Numbered from the stretch's first letter, positions 51,958 to 60,795 are shown. The stretch: 64,000 bases of DNA from Lysinibacillus parviboronicapiens (GCF_003049575.1 NZ_PYWI01000011.1:1-64000); one strand, 5' to 3'. Notes: a model not told the origin generated them from the letters alone. Program-made: numbers and translations.

Positions 51958-52758
51958 TTACTTCGATAGGCTTCGGTCTTTATCGGTTACTGCAGCCACT
52001 GCATCATGAATCGTTGTTTCAAAATGATTACTTTGTAGAGATGATACACCTTGTATAGTCGTACCTCCTGGAGAACATACTTGGTCGACAAGTGACCATG
52101 GGTGCTCCTGTGATTGTAAAATCATTTTGGCACTGCCGAGTACCGCATTTGCGGCAATTTCGAGGGCCATATTTTTAGGCATACCTTCTCGTACGGCTGC
52201 TCGAGCTAATGCATCAATATACATATAGGTGAATGCTGGAGAAGCACCGCCAATTGTTGTAAATATCGAGAATAAGTGTTCAGGTACTTCGATAATTGTA
52301 CCGACGGTTTCGAATAATGTCGTAACCAACTGAAGTTGTGTATTTGGTACTTGCTCGCTAGCCGTATAACAACTTGTCGATGCACCGATCAGGGCATTAA
52401 TATTGGGCATCACACGAATAATAGGTGTGACCTCAGATAAATATCCCTGAAAATACGTTATATTTTTCCCAGCAGCAATGGAAACGATCACATGTTTTTC
52501 TTGTAAGTACGTTCTGACTACAGGTAAAACATCTGGTAGCATCTGTGGTTTGACGCCTAAAACAATAACATCACAATGCGACATTAACTCTTCAATAGAG
52601 TCTGTTGCTTGTATGCCATATGAAGTTGCTAATTTTGTTGTTTTTGCTTTTGTACGATTATAGCCGTATATAAAATTAGACTGGAAATCGCCGCTATTGC
52701 ACATTCCTTTAATAATGGCTGTGGCCATATTTCCTAGGCCAATAAATCCGTATTTCAC
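51958..52758 (-). CDS. proC: Pyrroline-5-carboxylate reductase
   Basis: The 266-residue NAD(P)H enzyme performs the last step of proline synthesis. The Rossmann start is YGFIGLGNMATAIIKG; VIVLGVKPQ and IIRVMPNINALIGAS are family motifs. The C-terminal dimerisation domain carries GGASPAFTYMYIDALARAAVREG and VCSPGGTTIQGV. It starts at GTG 52758 with AAGGAGTG 7 bases upstream. It stands alone; proA and proB are not in the window. Several Bacilli have more than one proC paralogue. Confidence 0.94.
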   Translation of the reverse strand: MKYGFIGLGNMATAIIKGMCNSGDFQSNFIYGYNRTKAKTTKLATSYGIQATDSIEELMSHCDVIVLGVKPQMLPDVLPVVRTYLQEKHVIVSIAAGKNITYFQGYLSEVTPIIRVMPNINALIGASTSCYTASEQVPNTQLQLVTTLFETVGTIIEVPEHLFSIFTTIGGASPAFTYMYIDALARAAVREGMPKNMALEIAANAVLGSAKMILQSQEHPWSLVDQVCSPGGTTIQGVSSLQSNHFETTIHDAVAAVTDKDRSLSK

Positions 52759-53065
52759 TTGGTAACACTCCTTCGTTTAGTAGAACATAGACATAAGTAT
52801 AGAACAGAATGTTTTTCTTGAATAGCAATATGCAGGAATGAAGGCAATACTGTTCAAATTCATGTCAGACGGTGGTATCATAGAAGGAGTTGTGACATGG
52901 ACAGGCATCTACCATTTACGAAATCATGTACTTTATGTGAACTTTGAGACATAGCCGTTCCAAAAGAGGTAAAATAATAATTTGATATGTTTGATGCAAA
53001 ATTTGTCGCTTTCTATCGGGGGAGGAAGGCGTGTAGAAATTATGAGAGAAAAGGAATTAAGATGA
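52759..53065. other. 307-bp region between proC and ctaB, with a tiny ORF
   Basis: It is the divergent promoter region. A 16-codon ORF with a strong ribosome binding site (52897-52947) is the only feature; see that entry. Confidence 0.55.
52897..52947 (+). CDS. Possible 16-residue leader peptide upstream of ctaB
   Basis: GAAGGAG lies 7 bases before an ATG that reads MDRHLPFTKSCTLCEL and stops. The ribosome binding site is better than that of ctaB 120 bases downstream. The CTLC pair could be a metal-binding or chance feature. It may be a leader peptide, a decayed gene start or nothing. Confidence 0.3.
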   Translation: MDRHLPFTKSCTLCEL

Positions 53066-54016
53066 ATGGAACAGAATCTAAAAACGGAGCACAATCCACA
53101 ATCTGTAGAAACGACTTTAGAGAAGCATTCGCGCTCTGATATTTTGGCGCAGACAGTGAAAACTGGGATTATAAAATCTAATTTAATTCCTATGTGGGCT
53201 GGATTGGCGCTAGGTATGTATAAAAATAAAATGACATTAATGGCAAATGTGCCAGAAATAATTTTTGCAACAATTGGTTCTGCTCTCGTTATCGGGGCAG
53301 CTGGGGCATTTAATAATGTGTATGATCGTGATATTGATGCCATTATGCCACGTACGAAAAATCGTCCGACTGTCACTGGTGAAATGACTGCGAAAACAAC
53401 TTTGATGTTAGCCATTGCTATGCTTATTGGTGGCGTAGGAGTACTAGCATTTGCTTCTCCACTTGCTGCACTATTTGGATTCTTAGGCGTCTTTTTATAT
53501 GTAGTGCCCTATACAATGTGGACAAAGCGCCGCACGATTTACAATACTGAAATCGGTAGTATCTCAGGAGCTGTACCTCCATTAATCGGTTGGTCCGCTG
53601 TATCTTCTGATATTACGCACCCTGCCTTAATCGGGCTATTTTTTGTTATGGTGATTTGGCAAATGCCACATTTCTATGCCATTGCTATTCGTAAACGCGC
53701 TGATTATGAAGCGGCAAGTGTACCGATGCTACCTGTGATTAAAGGGATGCGTCGCACATACTATCAAACGAACTTTTATTTAATTTTACTGATTTTATCA
53801 AGCTTTTTATTTGGCACGTTGAGTATTGGTATTATGCTCGTTGCTTTATTACTAAGTGTCGCATGGCTTGTGATGAGTATTTACGGTTATCATAGTAATA
53901 AGGATCAAGTGAAGTGGGCGACAAAAATGTTTGTCTTCTCCCTATTTCATATGACAATTCTATTTTCAACGGTAATCATTTACTCGTTGGTAGGAGTTAT
54001 ATTTAAACTATATTAA
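53066..54016 (+). CDS. ctaB: Protoheme IX farnesyltransferase (haem O synthase)
   Basis: The 316-residue UbiA-family membrane prenyltransferase attaches a farnesyl group to haem B, making haem O for haem-copper oxidases. The two aspartate-rich motifs are NNVYDRDIDAIMPRTKNRP near residue 91 and the YAIAIRKRADYEAA region near 208. About nine membrane helices are seen. In B. subtilis ctaB lies with ctaA and ctaCDEFG; here it is alone, so this may be one of two copies. AAAAGGAA precedes the ATG at 53066; ATG 53062 is out of frame. Confidence 0.92.
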   Translation: MEQNLKTEHNPQSVETTLEKHSRSDILAQTVKTGIIKSNLIPMWAGLALGMYKNKMTLMANVPEIIFATIGSALVIGAAGAFNNVYDRDIDAIMPRTKNRPTVTGEMTAKTTLMLAIAMLIGGVGVLAFASPLAALFGFLGVFLYVVPYTMWTKRRTIYNTEIGSISGAVPPLIGWSAVSSDITHPALIGLFFVMVIWQMPHFYAIAIRKRADYEAASVPMLPVIKGMRRTYYQTNFYLILLILSSFLFGTLSIGIMLVALLLSVAWLVMSIYGYHSNKDQVKWATKMFVFSLFHMTILFSTVIIYSLVGVIFKLY

Positions 54017-54040
54017 GAGTATTAATATTAAATTTAGAAG

Positions 54041-54080
54041 CAAAGGCCAACAAGTTATTTTTCACTTGTTGGCTTTTCCT
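54041..54080. terminator. Bidirectional terminator overlapping the phosphatase 3' end
   Basis: GCCAACAAGT (54046-54055) pairs with ACTTGTTGGC (54064-54073), flanked by AAAG and TTTTCC. The right arm lies inside the last codons of the minus-strand phosphatase gene. Confidence 0.85.
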
Positions 54081-54789
54081 TTTCTACGGATGTAATATGG
54101 CAACTTGGCCATTCCAATGCATGTAGCTGTCCACCAAAAACTGCACCACCGTCAATTCCAATGATATTATTTTCCCCGAAATAAACCGTGTAATTGGCAG
54201 GGTCGTGGTGCAGTTTATAGGTTGGGGTATGTCCGAAAATCACTGGTTTTTCCCCTTCATAGCCTGTATGAAATTCTTCACGAATCCATAAAAGCTGCAA
54301 GGGGTCTGTATCTTCCAGTGCTAAACCAGGCACTACACCGCCATGCACGAATATAACATCCTCTAATTCAATATATGTTTCAAATGTTTCAATCAACTGT
54401 AAATGTTCTTCAAGCTTAGGTAAAGTTTGAATAAAACTAGGTAATGTATTAGTGGCAATGGCATCTACAAAGTCTTCTACCTGATAACCATAGCTAGCTA
54501 GTGTTTTATCTCCACCACAAAGATTAATCCAGTGCATCCAAGATTTAGGGATGCCTGAGCGACAGGCTTTTAACATAATAGCTTCATGATTTCCGAGCAA
54601 AACACGAGCACCCTGTGTCTGTAGTTCTCCAACTAAATTTAAAACGCCGCTAGATGAAGGCCCACGGTCGATATAATCACCAAGTAAAAATAGCTCATCT
54701 TGTTGGGCATCATAGTTTATTTTTACTAATAATTCTTCAAAAAGGTCTAATTCTCCGTGTATATCACTAATTGCTAATATTCGTGTCAT
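54055..54789 (-). CDS. PPP-family metallophosphatase
   Basis: The 244-residue enzyme has the metal motifs of the serine/threonine phosphatase and Ap4A-hydrolase family: SDIHGEL near residue 8, GDYIDRGPSS near 37, LLGNHEAI near 65, HGGVVPG near 148 and FGHTPTY near 185. It resembles PrpE and similar small PPP phosphatases of Bacilli. Whether it acts on phosphoproteins or dinucleotides is unknown. GGAAAGGATG precedes the ATG. It is convergent with ctaB. Confidence 0.88.
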   Translation of the reverse strand: MTRILAISDIHGELDLFEELLVKINYDAQQDELFLLGDYIDRGPSSSGVLNLVGELQTQGARVLLGNHEAIMLKACRSGIPKSWMHWINLCGGDKTLASYGYQVEDFVDAIATNTLPSFIQTLPKLEEHLQLIETFETYIELEDVIFVHGGVVPGLALEDTDPLQLLWIREEFHTGYEGEKPVIFGHTPTYKLHHDPANYTVYFGENNIIGIDGGAVFGGQLHALEWPSCHITSVEKEKPTSEK

Positions 54790-55428
54790 AAAATAGCATC
54801 CTTTCCAGTATAAATACAGTTATTAATAAGTATAGAGAAATGTTTTACAAAATTCGACTGTTCTATCTTTTAGCACGCCGTACCAGTTGCTAAACCTACT
54901 ACTTGAAAACAGCGAGGAAATAAGACATTCAAGTAAGAACAAGCGACTATAAGTACTAACGAATGGTCTCACTGTAAATCTCTTGATAGTACTTGCACTG
55001 TATCATATGTCAGGAGGATTCCATTTCTTTATTCATTCGTCTATAGAGTTGGTATAGGAAAGGAGGAGGCGCAAAAACAATGACAAGGAGGACTATGAAA
55101 TCTAGTGAAAAGTAATATTTACAACCTTTATATTGAGTGGGCAATAAGGAACCAGCAGGGAGATAACAAGGAAACGTTTAATAAAGCTTTCAGCATCTTC
55201 ATACAGATAGACAACATCAAAGGTCCAGCTATTGACTGTGGCATTTCATAGGAAGGTTATTTCAATAATGCATTAACGATAAGCCATTCCCATGCCTAGC
55301 TATAAATTTTTTTGTTTAGCACACAAAGCCTATGTTTCCATGTATATTGTATGCTTATCTAATATAAGCCTCACTTGAAAGGGTGGGCTTATATTAGCGT
55401 AGTATGTTTACATAAATCACTATAAACC
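54790..55428. other. 639-bp gap, no gene seen
   Basis: I find no credible gene on either strand. Position 55359-55397 holds a perfect 12-bp stem (CTAATATAAGCC/GGCTTATATTAG) 31 bases past the end of the minus-strand XRE gene, probably its terminator although the T-tract is absent. The rest is AT-rich sequence that may be decayed. Confidence 0.6.
55359..55397 (-). terminator. Hairpin downstream of the XRE regulator gene
   Basis: CTAATATAAGCC pairs perfectly with GGCTTATATTAG around a 15-base loop. No run of T follows on either strand, so it may stabilise the mRNA end instead of terminating. Confidence 0.5.
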
Positions 55429-55872
55429 TTAAAGTTTCTCCCATACTTGCATAGCGATTTGCTCGTCAAATGAAGAGAGAAGGCGGTAGTTGTTGGTATC
55501 TAAGATTCGATAATGATTACTGATAACGTTCTGCTGTAGACGATAGCCATTGCGTTCGCTAAGATTTTTCCACCATATGTAGCCGCCCATTGTTTTTTCT
55601 TTCGGTTGCAATGTCCCGTGATTGGCGATTAAATCAACAACCTCAAGTGGGTCACCACCGAGTTCATGTTGTAAAACGGTGCTATCGCGGCAAAGTGCAC
55701 AAACGGCAACCGCTGTTGTCCAGCCTGTTTCAATACGGCCCTTTTCAATTTGAACAAGCGTTTTTTTGGAAAGGCCTAGTAAATCACTCATTTGGTCTTG
55801 AGTTAATGCTTTTTCTGTTCGAATTAATTTTAGTTTTTCTGTAACAAGTGTGATTAATTGTTCACGATTCAT
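55429..55872 (-). CDS. XRE family helix-turn-helix regulator
   Basis: The 147-residue protein has an N-terminal Cro/C1-type HTH (LIRTEKALTQDQMSDLLGLSKKTLVQIEKGR, about residues 16-47). The C-terminal 100 residues include GGYIWWKNLSERNGYRLQQNVISNHYRILD and may form a small sensor domain. Ligand and target are unknown. AGAAAGGGTG precedes the ATG. It stands alone. Confidence 0.85.
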   Translation of the reverse strand: MNREQLITLVTEKLKLIRTEKALTQDQMSDLLGLSKKTLVQIEKGRIETGWTTAVAVCALCRDSTVLQHELGGDPLEVVDLIANHGTLQPKEKTMGGYIWWKNLSERNGYRLQQNVISNHYRILDTNNYRLLSSFDEQIAMQVWEKL

Positions 55873-55966
55873 CCAAACACCCTTTCTCTCAGGTTATTAA
55901 GCTCCATTATACATGAAAGCCCAAACAGCGTAAGCGTCACTGGCTGATGTCGGTAGAATACACACT

Positions 55967-56013
55967 AAAAAAATAGACTGCTCAAATGCGGTATGTACAC
56001 ATTGAGCAGTCTA
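55967..56013 (-). terminator. Terminator of the 134-residue orphan gene
   Basis: On the minus strand AGACTGCTCAA pairs with TTGAGCAGTCT, followed by ATTTTTTTAG. It lies 27 bases past the stop at 56041. Confidence 0.9.
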
Positions 56014-56040
56014 TATGATAGGTATCATGGGAAAAGGCTT

Positions 56041-56445
56041 TTAATATTCGTATTTTTTCGTATCAGAGATGACTCTGAAATGAATGCCTTTAATTTGAGC
56101 ACTTACTTTATGACGAAGTGTATCAATATCTACTAGCTCGTCTCTGTCATTTACGCACTCAGCGATTTCCTGTAAAAGTTTTGTGAATGCCTCTTTGAAT
56201 AATGTGCGCATTGTATCGAAGTCCAAGCTCCGGAAGCTACCGTCAATATCAAATGCTTCCACAGAATTTAACTGCTTTGAAGCACCCGCAAAACGATCGT
56301 CGTATACTGTATAGTTTTCGTCAGTCACAACGATTATATATAATACTTCGCCTGTAATGGTTTTTAATTCAATATTTGTTTTGTGTTTTTTAACGTCGGT
56401 AATAATGTGAATACCGTCCGAATGATAAAGCTTGAATAATTTCAT
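56041..56445 (-). CDS. Conserved-looking protein of unknown function
   Basis: The 134-residue soluble protein begins MKLFKLYHSDGIHIITDVKKHK. It has a beta-rich first half (IELKTITGEVLYIIVVTDENYTVYDDRF) and a helical second half (FDTMRTLFKEAFTKLLQEIAEC). No known motif is recognised. I chose the ATG at 56445, 7 bases after AGGGGGC; the frame is open nine codons further but would overlap that site. It stands alone. Confidence 0.75.
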   Translation of the reverse strand: MKLFKLYHSDGIHIITDVKKHKTNIELKTITGEVLYIIVVTDENYTVYDDRFAGASKQLNSVEAFDIDGSFRSLDFDTMRTLFKEAFTKLLQEIAECVNDRDELVDIDTLRHKVSAQIKGIHFRVISDTKKYEY

Positions 56446-56594
56446 AGCAATGCCCCCTGAGAATAGAATCATAATTTATTATATAGGGGGATGGCTAATA
56501 ATGGAACAAGTCAAGCGTATTTGGATAGAATAGCCCTATAGGTACAGGGTGATGGAAGCTAAATTTGATATAAACTATCAATAAAATATTAATA

Positions 56595-57929
56595 CTATTT
56601 TGTTATTTCTGTTACGATAGGTGCAGTTTTTCGTAAAGGACGAACCTCTACATAATGTAGCTGATGACCTTGTTGCTCATAGACACTAAATACATATGGA
56701 GCAAGTTCAATGTTTTTGGCTATTTTGTTACCATTATTCACTGTTAAAAACCAGCCGCCTAGTGTTTCTACTTCTTCCGCATCAAGTGCCACACCTAATA
56801 AATTTTCTACATCTTTAACACTCATTTTAGCATTTAGAATATAATGATTTTCGCTTATTTTTCGAATCTCAGCAATTTCATCATCATCAAACTCATCGCG
56901 AATTTCACCGACGATTTCCTCTAAAATATCCTCAACTGTAACTAGTCCAGACGTACCACCATATTCATCCATTAAAATAGCCATATGAATACGTTCTTTT
57001 TGCATACGTACGAGTAATTCTTGAATTGGAATCGTTTCAATAACATGAATAACAGGGTTAATAAAATCTTCAAGTACTAATGAGTCGTCTGTTAACTGTT
57101 CAATCAATCCACGGGTGAATAATTCCTTTGAGTTAAGTGAGCCTAAAATATTATCACGGTCGCCGTCATAAATGGGATAGCGTGTATATTTTTCGGAAGC
57201 GATATAGTGAATGATATTTGTAAACGTTTCATTCTTTTCTATACCAACGATTTCTGTTCGAGGCACCATAATTTCGCGTGCAATACGTTCGTCAAATTCA
57301 AAGATATTATTAACGAATTTCAACTCATTTTTATTGATTTCACCGCTTTTAAAACTTTCAGAGAGCAATAGACGTAATTCTTCCTCTGTATGGGATAGTT
57401 CATGCTCAGAAGCGGGCTTCATACCAAAGAAGCCAACGAGAACACGAGCTGAACCATTTAAGAACCAGATAAATGGATACATTAGTTTATAGAATGCCAT
57501 AATTGGTTTAGCAAAAAGTAGTGTAATCTTTTCTGCTTTTTGTATCGCAGCTGTTTTTGGTGCTAATTCACCGACAACAACATGTAGGAATGTTGCGATG
57601 GCGAAGGCTGAACCAATCGTGAAAATTGTCATGTACTTATCGGAAATACCGACCATATCGAAAAGGGGATGCAGCATAAATTCAAAGGTTTTTTCACCCA
57701 CCATCCCGATACCAAGGGCTGTCACCGTAATACCAAGTTGGCACGCCGATAAGTACTCATCTAAGTGATCGACGACATGTTTTGCAGAAATCGCTTTTTT
57801 ATTGCCTTCCGCAATCAATTGGTCAAGCCTTGAGGAACGTACTTTTACAATGGCGAATTCCGTTGCGACGAAAAAGCCTGTTAATGCTAATAAAATGGTA
57901 AAAATTGATAAGTTAAGTATGGTCTCCAA
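56595..57929 (-). CDS. CNNM/CorC family transporter-associated protein (DUF21-CBS-CorC_HlyC)
   Basis: The 444-residue protein has an N-terminal DUF21 membrane domain with about four helices (FFVATEFAIVKVRSSRLDQLI at the start). Two CBS domains follow at about 205-330 (IMVPRTEIVGIE, MAILMDEYGGTSGLVTVEDILEEIVGEI), then a CorC_HlyC domain from about 345. Family members such as B. subtilis MpfA (YhdP) export magnesium; some are mislabelled haemolysins. TTG 57929 is the only possible start: an in-frame stop lies five codons upstream. Its Shine-Dalgarno is 25 bases away, with a 20-base palindrome filling the space. Confidence 0.9.
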   Translation of the reverse strand: METILNLSIFTILLALTGFFVATEFAIVKVRSSRLDQLIAEGNKKAISAKHVVDHLDEYLSACQLGITVTALGIGMVGEKTFEFMLHPLFDMVGISDKYMTIFTIGSAFAIATFLHVVVGELAPKTAAIQKAEKITLLFAKPIMAFYKLMYPFIWFLNGSARVLVGFFGMKPASEHELSHTEEELRLLLSESFKSGEINKNELKFVNNIFEFDERIAREIMVPRTEIVGIEKNETFTNIIHYIASEKYTRYPIYDGDRDNILGSLNSKELFTRGLIEQLTDDSLVLEDFINPVIHVIETIPIQELLVRMQKERIHMAILMDEYGGTSGLVTVEDILEEIVGEIRDEFDDDEIAEIRKISENHYILNAKMSVKDVENLLGVALDAEEVETLGGWFLTVNNGNKIAKNIELAPYVFSVYEQQGHQLHYVEVRPLRKTAPIVTEITK

Positions 57930-57934
57930 ATAGT

Positions 57935-57954
57935 CGTTCTGTTAAAACAGAACG
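57935..57954 (-). promoter_or_regulatory. Stem-loop between Shine-Dalgarno and TTG start of the CNNM gene
   Basis: CGTTCTGTT-AA-AACAGAACG is a perfect 9-bp palindrome. On the minus-strand mRNA the Shine-Dalgarno AGGAGGTGA (57963-57955) directly touches one side. Five bases (57934-57930) and then the TTG start (57929) lie on the other. Folding would bring the Shine-Dalgarno to a normal 5-base spacing. Confidence 0.7.
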
Positions 57955-57961
57955 TCACCTC

Positions 57962-58366
57962 CTAATTATTAATGAGTAGTAGTAAGGATTGCATTAGTGC
58001 AATACTTTCAGGCGAAACGTTTTTTTTTATTGTTTGTATATTTTTTTGGTCTTGTTTATCCATCTGCGCAAGGAGAGACGTTACCTCATGCTCTAAATCT
58101 TGCATTTTCAAGCGAAGCATTTGGACATCTATTTCTTCATATGGCGTGATGTTTAGTTCGTGTTGTATTTCTTCAAGTGAAAGACCCTCCAGTTTGCGTC
58201 GCTCGATATAATGCAGCCGCTCAATCATTGCAGGTGCATAATAGCGATAATTTGATGCAGATCGTTCAGCTTCTAACAGGCCAATATTTGTATAGTAATC
58301 AATTGTTCTTTTGGTAATGCCCGTTTTTTCTGCAAACTCGCCAATTCTTAATTTCTCTGTCCCAAT
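57962..58366 (-). CDS. MerR family transcriptional regulator
   Basis: The protein of about 134 residues has the MerR winged helix LRIGEFAEKTGITKRTIDYYTNIGLL, then YRYYAPAMIERLHYIERRKLEGLSLEEIQ, and a long dimerisation coiled coil. The start is unusual. The frame reaches TTG 58381, but that codon overlaps GGAGG and has no site of its own. The in-frame ATT at 58366 lies 7 bases after GGAGG and gives GTEKLRIGEF, so an AUU start is likely. The TAG stop overlaps the Shine-Dalgarno of the CNNM gene, which suggests coupling. A perfect dyad overlaps its promoter. Confidence 0.85.
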   Translation of the reverse strand: MGTEKLRIGEFAEKTGITKRTIDYYTNIGLLEAERSASNYRYYAPAMIERLHYIERRKLEGLSLEEIQHELNITPYEEIDVQMLRLKMQDLEHEVTSLLAQMDKQDQKNIQTIKKNVSPESIALMQSLLLLINN

Positions 58367-58379
58367 ACAAACACCTCCC

Positions 58380-58418
58380 AAACCATCACGTGATACTTTG
58401 ATTATAGCGTGATGGTTT
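58380..58418 (-). promoter_or_regulatory. MerR-type operator dyad and promoter
   Basis: AAACCATCACG (58380-58390) and CGTGATGGTTT (58408-58418) form a perfect 11-bp inverted repeat with a 17-bp spacer. On the minus strand TATAAT lies at 58406-58401, between the arms, and TTGAAT about 18 bases before it. Autoregulation of the MerR-CNNM operon is the natural reading. Confidence 0.8.
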
Positions 58419-58764
58419 TATAGAATTCAAATAATAGGCTTGAATATTTCAAAATTGTAGATTTATTTAACAACGTATTTGCTAAATTCATGATTGATGG
58501 TTCATGCCATTTTTGCTGTGCAAATAAAGTTAGTACATAAAATAGAGCTGACCCAAAGATTCTCCAACCAATACTAATTAGCTTTCAAGAAGGGAACAAG
58601 GAGGGCAGGGCACAAGCCGTAACGCTCGTTGCTGTTATTTTCCTCACTACCGTTATGCTTGCTGTGCCATAGAGGCAACATGGTCTTGACCCTTTGTCTC
58701 AAAAAAAACAGCATGCCATGAGGATTACGGGCATGTTGTTTTTACTTTTGAGACAGCGCGTCTT
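58419..58764. other. 346-bp gap between merR and the MFS gene, no gene
   Basis: It is mixed sequence without a credible gene. The MFS terminator lies at 58703-58743. Confidence 0.55.
58703..58743 (-). terminator. Terminator of the MFS transporter gene
   Basis: On the minus strand AACATGCC pairs with GGCATGCTGTT (one G:U) followed by TTTTTTT. Confidence 0.88.
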
Positions 58765-59955
58765 TTATGTTTCGATAGATGTACCATTATTTTGGCTTTC
58801 CAAACGCATATGTGTTTTGTAATGGCCAATGAGCATGATCACTAATGCCGCAAAAACCATTATTCCTGCAAACAGTAAGGCAGCTTTATAGCTATTAAAA
58901 TGAGCGGCTAGTTTACCTGCAATAATCGGTCCGATAATTTGACCGAAAGCATAAAAAGTAGTTAACACAGAAACGACTGCATTGCTTTGGCTAGGGAATA
59001 CCTGTCTTGCATAGGACGTGGTCATCGTTACAATACCAACGAAAGTCATCCCAAATAAAAACGCTGAAACAAGTACGCTTGCAACCGTTTGTGAAAAGAC
59101 TGGTAGAATGATGCCGACAACCTGCATCACATAAGCGACCGATAATATGGTTACTGGTGAATATTTTGATAACAACATTATCCATACTGGGGCAGATGGC
59201 ACAGCAGCCAATCCTACTACCACCCAACTATATGTAGAATAGCTTGATAATGCAGGGATATTATGAATGATATCCACTAAGAAGGTGCCTGTTATAATAT
59301 AGCCAAGCCCCTCTAAACCATATGAAGCAATCAGCCAAGGCATAAAGCCCACTGTCATCTTGTCACTAGTGGAAGACACTTGCTTGGCACCATCTTGTAT
59401 GGTTAAATTGCGCCATGTGACAACTGTGATGCAGAAGAAAGCAAGTGAAAGTATACCTAGTCCTAACCATGCTCCCTTCCATGTGTAGGATAGCTCTAAG
59501 TAAGGCACAAGTAAGCCTGAAATTGCGATACCAAGCCCAATGCCACTAAATAAATAGCCTGACCATTTTGTTAATATAACCTGCGCTAGGTAATCCATAA
59601 TAATACTGGAAGTTAATACAAAAATAAGGCCCCCTGTAACCCCAGCAATAAAACGCAATAACATCCATACGAAGAAAGCTTCTGTTAAGCCCATCCAAAT
59701 AACCGATATGATATTTAATATAACACTGATTAATAAAAATAATTTTTTGCGTCTAAACAAAAATCCTGCCCATAATGCCCCCACAAAATAGCCAACATAA
59801 TTGCTTGATGCTAAATAACCTGCTGTTTCTAATGTGAAGCCCGTGTCCCTCCGCATAAACGGTAAAATCGGTGTGAACGCGAAACGACTGATGCCCATCG
59901 CAATGATAAGCAACAGAACACCCCCCAGTAAAATGCCAGCATGCTTTTTATTCAT
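58765..59955 (-). CDS. YbfB/YjiJ family MFS transporter
   Basis: The 396-residue protein has twelve membrane helices. The N-terminal GISRFAFTPILPFM and YLASSNYVGYFVGALWAG are typical of the YbfB/YjiJ branch of the major facilitator superfamily. FRRKK lies in the loop between helices 2 and 3, and YARQVFPSQSNAVVS in the second half. The substrate is unknown. AAGGGG lies 7 bases before the ATG at 59955; an in-frame TTG two codons earlier is less well spaced. Confidence 0.88.
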   Translation of the reverse strand: MNKKHAGILLGGVLLLIIAMGISRFAFTPILPFMRRDTGFTLETAGYLASSNYVGYFVGALWAGFLFRRKKLFLLISVILNIISVIWMGLTEAFFVWMLLRFIAGVTGGLIFVLTSSIIMDYLAQVILTKWSGYLFSGIGLGIAISGLLVPYLELSYTWKGAWLGLGILSLAFFCITVVTWRNLTIQDGAKQVSSTSDKMTVGFMPWLIASYGLEGLGYIITGTFLVDIIHNIPALSSYSTYSWVVVGLAAVPSAPVWIMLLSKYSPVTILSVAYVMQVVGIILPVFSQTVASVLVSAFLFGMTFVGIVTMTTSYARQVFPSQSNAVVSVLTTFYAFGQIIGPIIAGKLAAHFNSYKAALLFAGIMVFAALVIMLIGHYKTHMRLESQNNGTSIET

Positions 59956-60105
59956 AGCCAAAACCCCTTTGTGTAAAAATGTAAAGCGATTATTTTAGTA
60001 TATAGTAGATTAGGTAGTAGGGGTATTACATTTAAGCTTTGCATAGTAGAGTGTTGCATAAAAAAACTTTTCTTAACGAAAGAATCGCTAGAAAAGCTAA
60101 GAAAT

Positions 60106-60600
60106 TTATTTTTGTAAGTATGTATCATAGAGGTAATGAAGAGCCTCTTCACCATTCATTTGGTACATTATTTCATTATTATAGACAAGCTTTAAATCTG
60201 TGAGAGTACTATCGATTTTATCGCCGTCAATCACACACGTAACAGTAACCAAACCAGTTTCTGCTAGCTGTTTTTGCTTATCTTGATTCCAGCCTTGCTC
60301 AGAAAATAATGGTGGTTGCCAAGTGCCTTGTACTTGAAGCTCGTTTTGTTTAGCGTCATAATCCCAGCGTACGTCACGTAAAATAGTTTTGAATAAGTCG
60401 TTTATCGTAAATGATTTGTCGTTGTAGTCAATCGCTATCGCTCTAATAGCATGAACATCTCGACTAACAGCATTAGCTGCTGAGTCTGCTGCGGAAGTAA
60501 TGCCAGATGCGGCATCTTTAATTTCAGTTAATCGATCGCTACAGCCTACCAGTAATGTAGAAAGGCATAACACACAAGCTACTTTTGTAAACCTTTTCAC
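60106..60600 (-). CDS. Putative lipoprotein of unknown function
   Basis: The 164-residue protein has a lipoprotein signal peptide, MKRFTKVACVLCLSTLLVGC, with the acylated cysteine at residue 20. The mature part has an alanine-rich helix (DAASGITSAADSAANAV) and a small alpha/beta domain. Family unknown. GTG 60600 is chosen because GGAGGG lies 7 bases upstream; a longer frame to 60615 covers that site. It is 150 bases upstream of the MFS gene on the same strand. Confidence 0.78.
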   Translation of the reverse strand: MKRFTKVACVLCLSTLLVGCSDRLTEIKDAASGITSAADSAANAVSRDVHAIRAIAIDYNDKSFTINDLFKTILRDVRWDYDAKQNELQVQGTWQPPLFSEQGWNQDKQKQLAETGLVTVTCVIDGDKIDSTLTDLKLVYNNEIMYQMNGEEALHYLYDTYLQK

Positions 60601-60795
60601 TAATAATCCCTCCAATATAGCAAGTTGTTACTTTCTATATTAGCGAAAAGGAAAACAGGAGAAAAGGGCATGGGGAGATGAGTTTGTGTCGTTTTTGCAA
60701 CGATACGCGTTGTCATTAATTGTGATGTTGTCCATGGCAGGTAAAAAAATCTCAAAACTTCGTAACTTATTTCCAAAGAAAAGGAGCTGTTTGTT

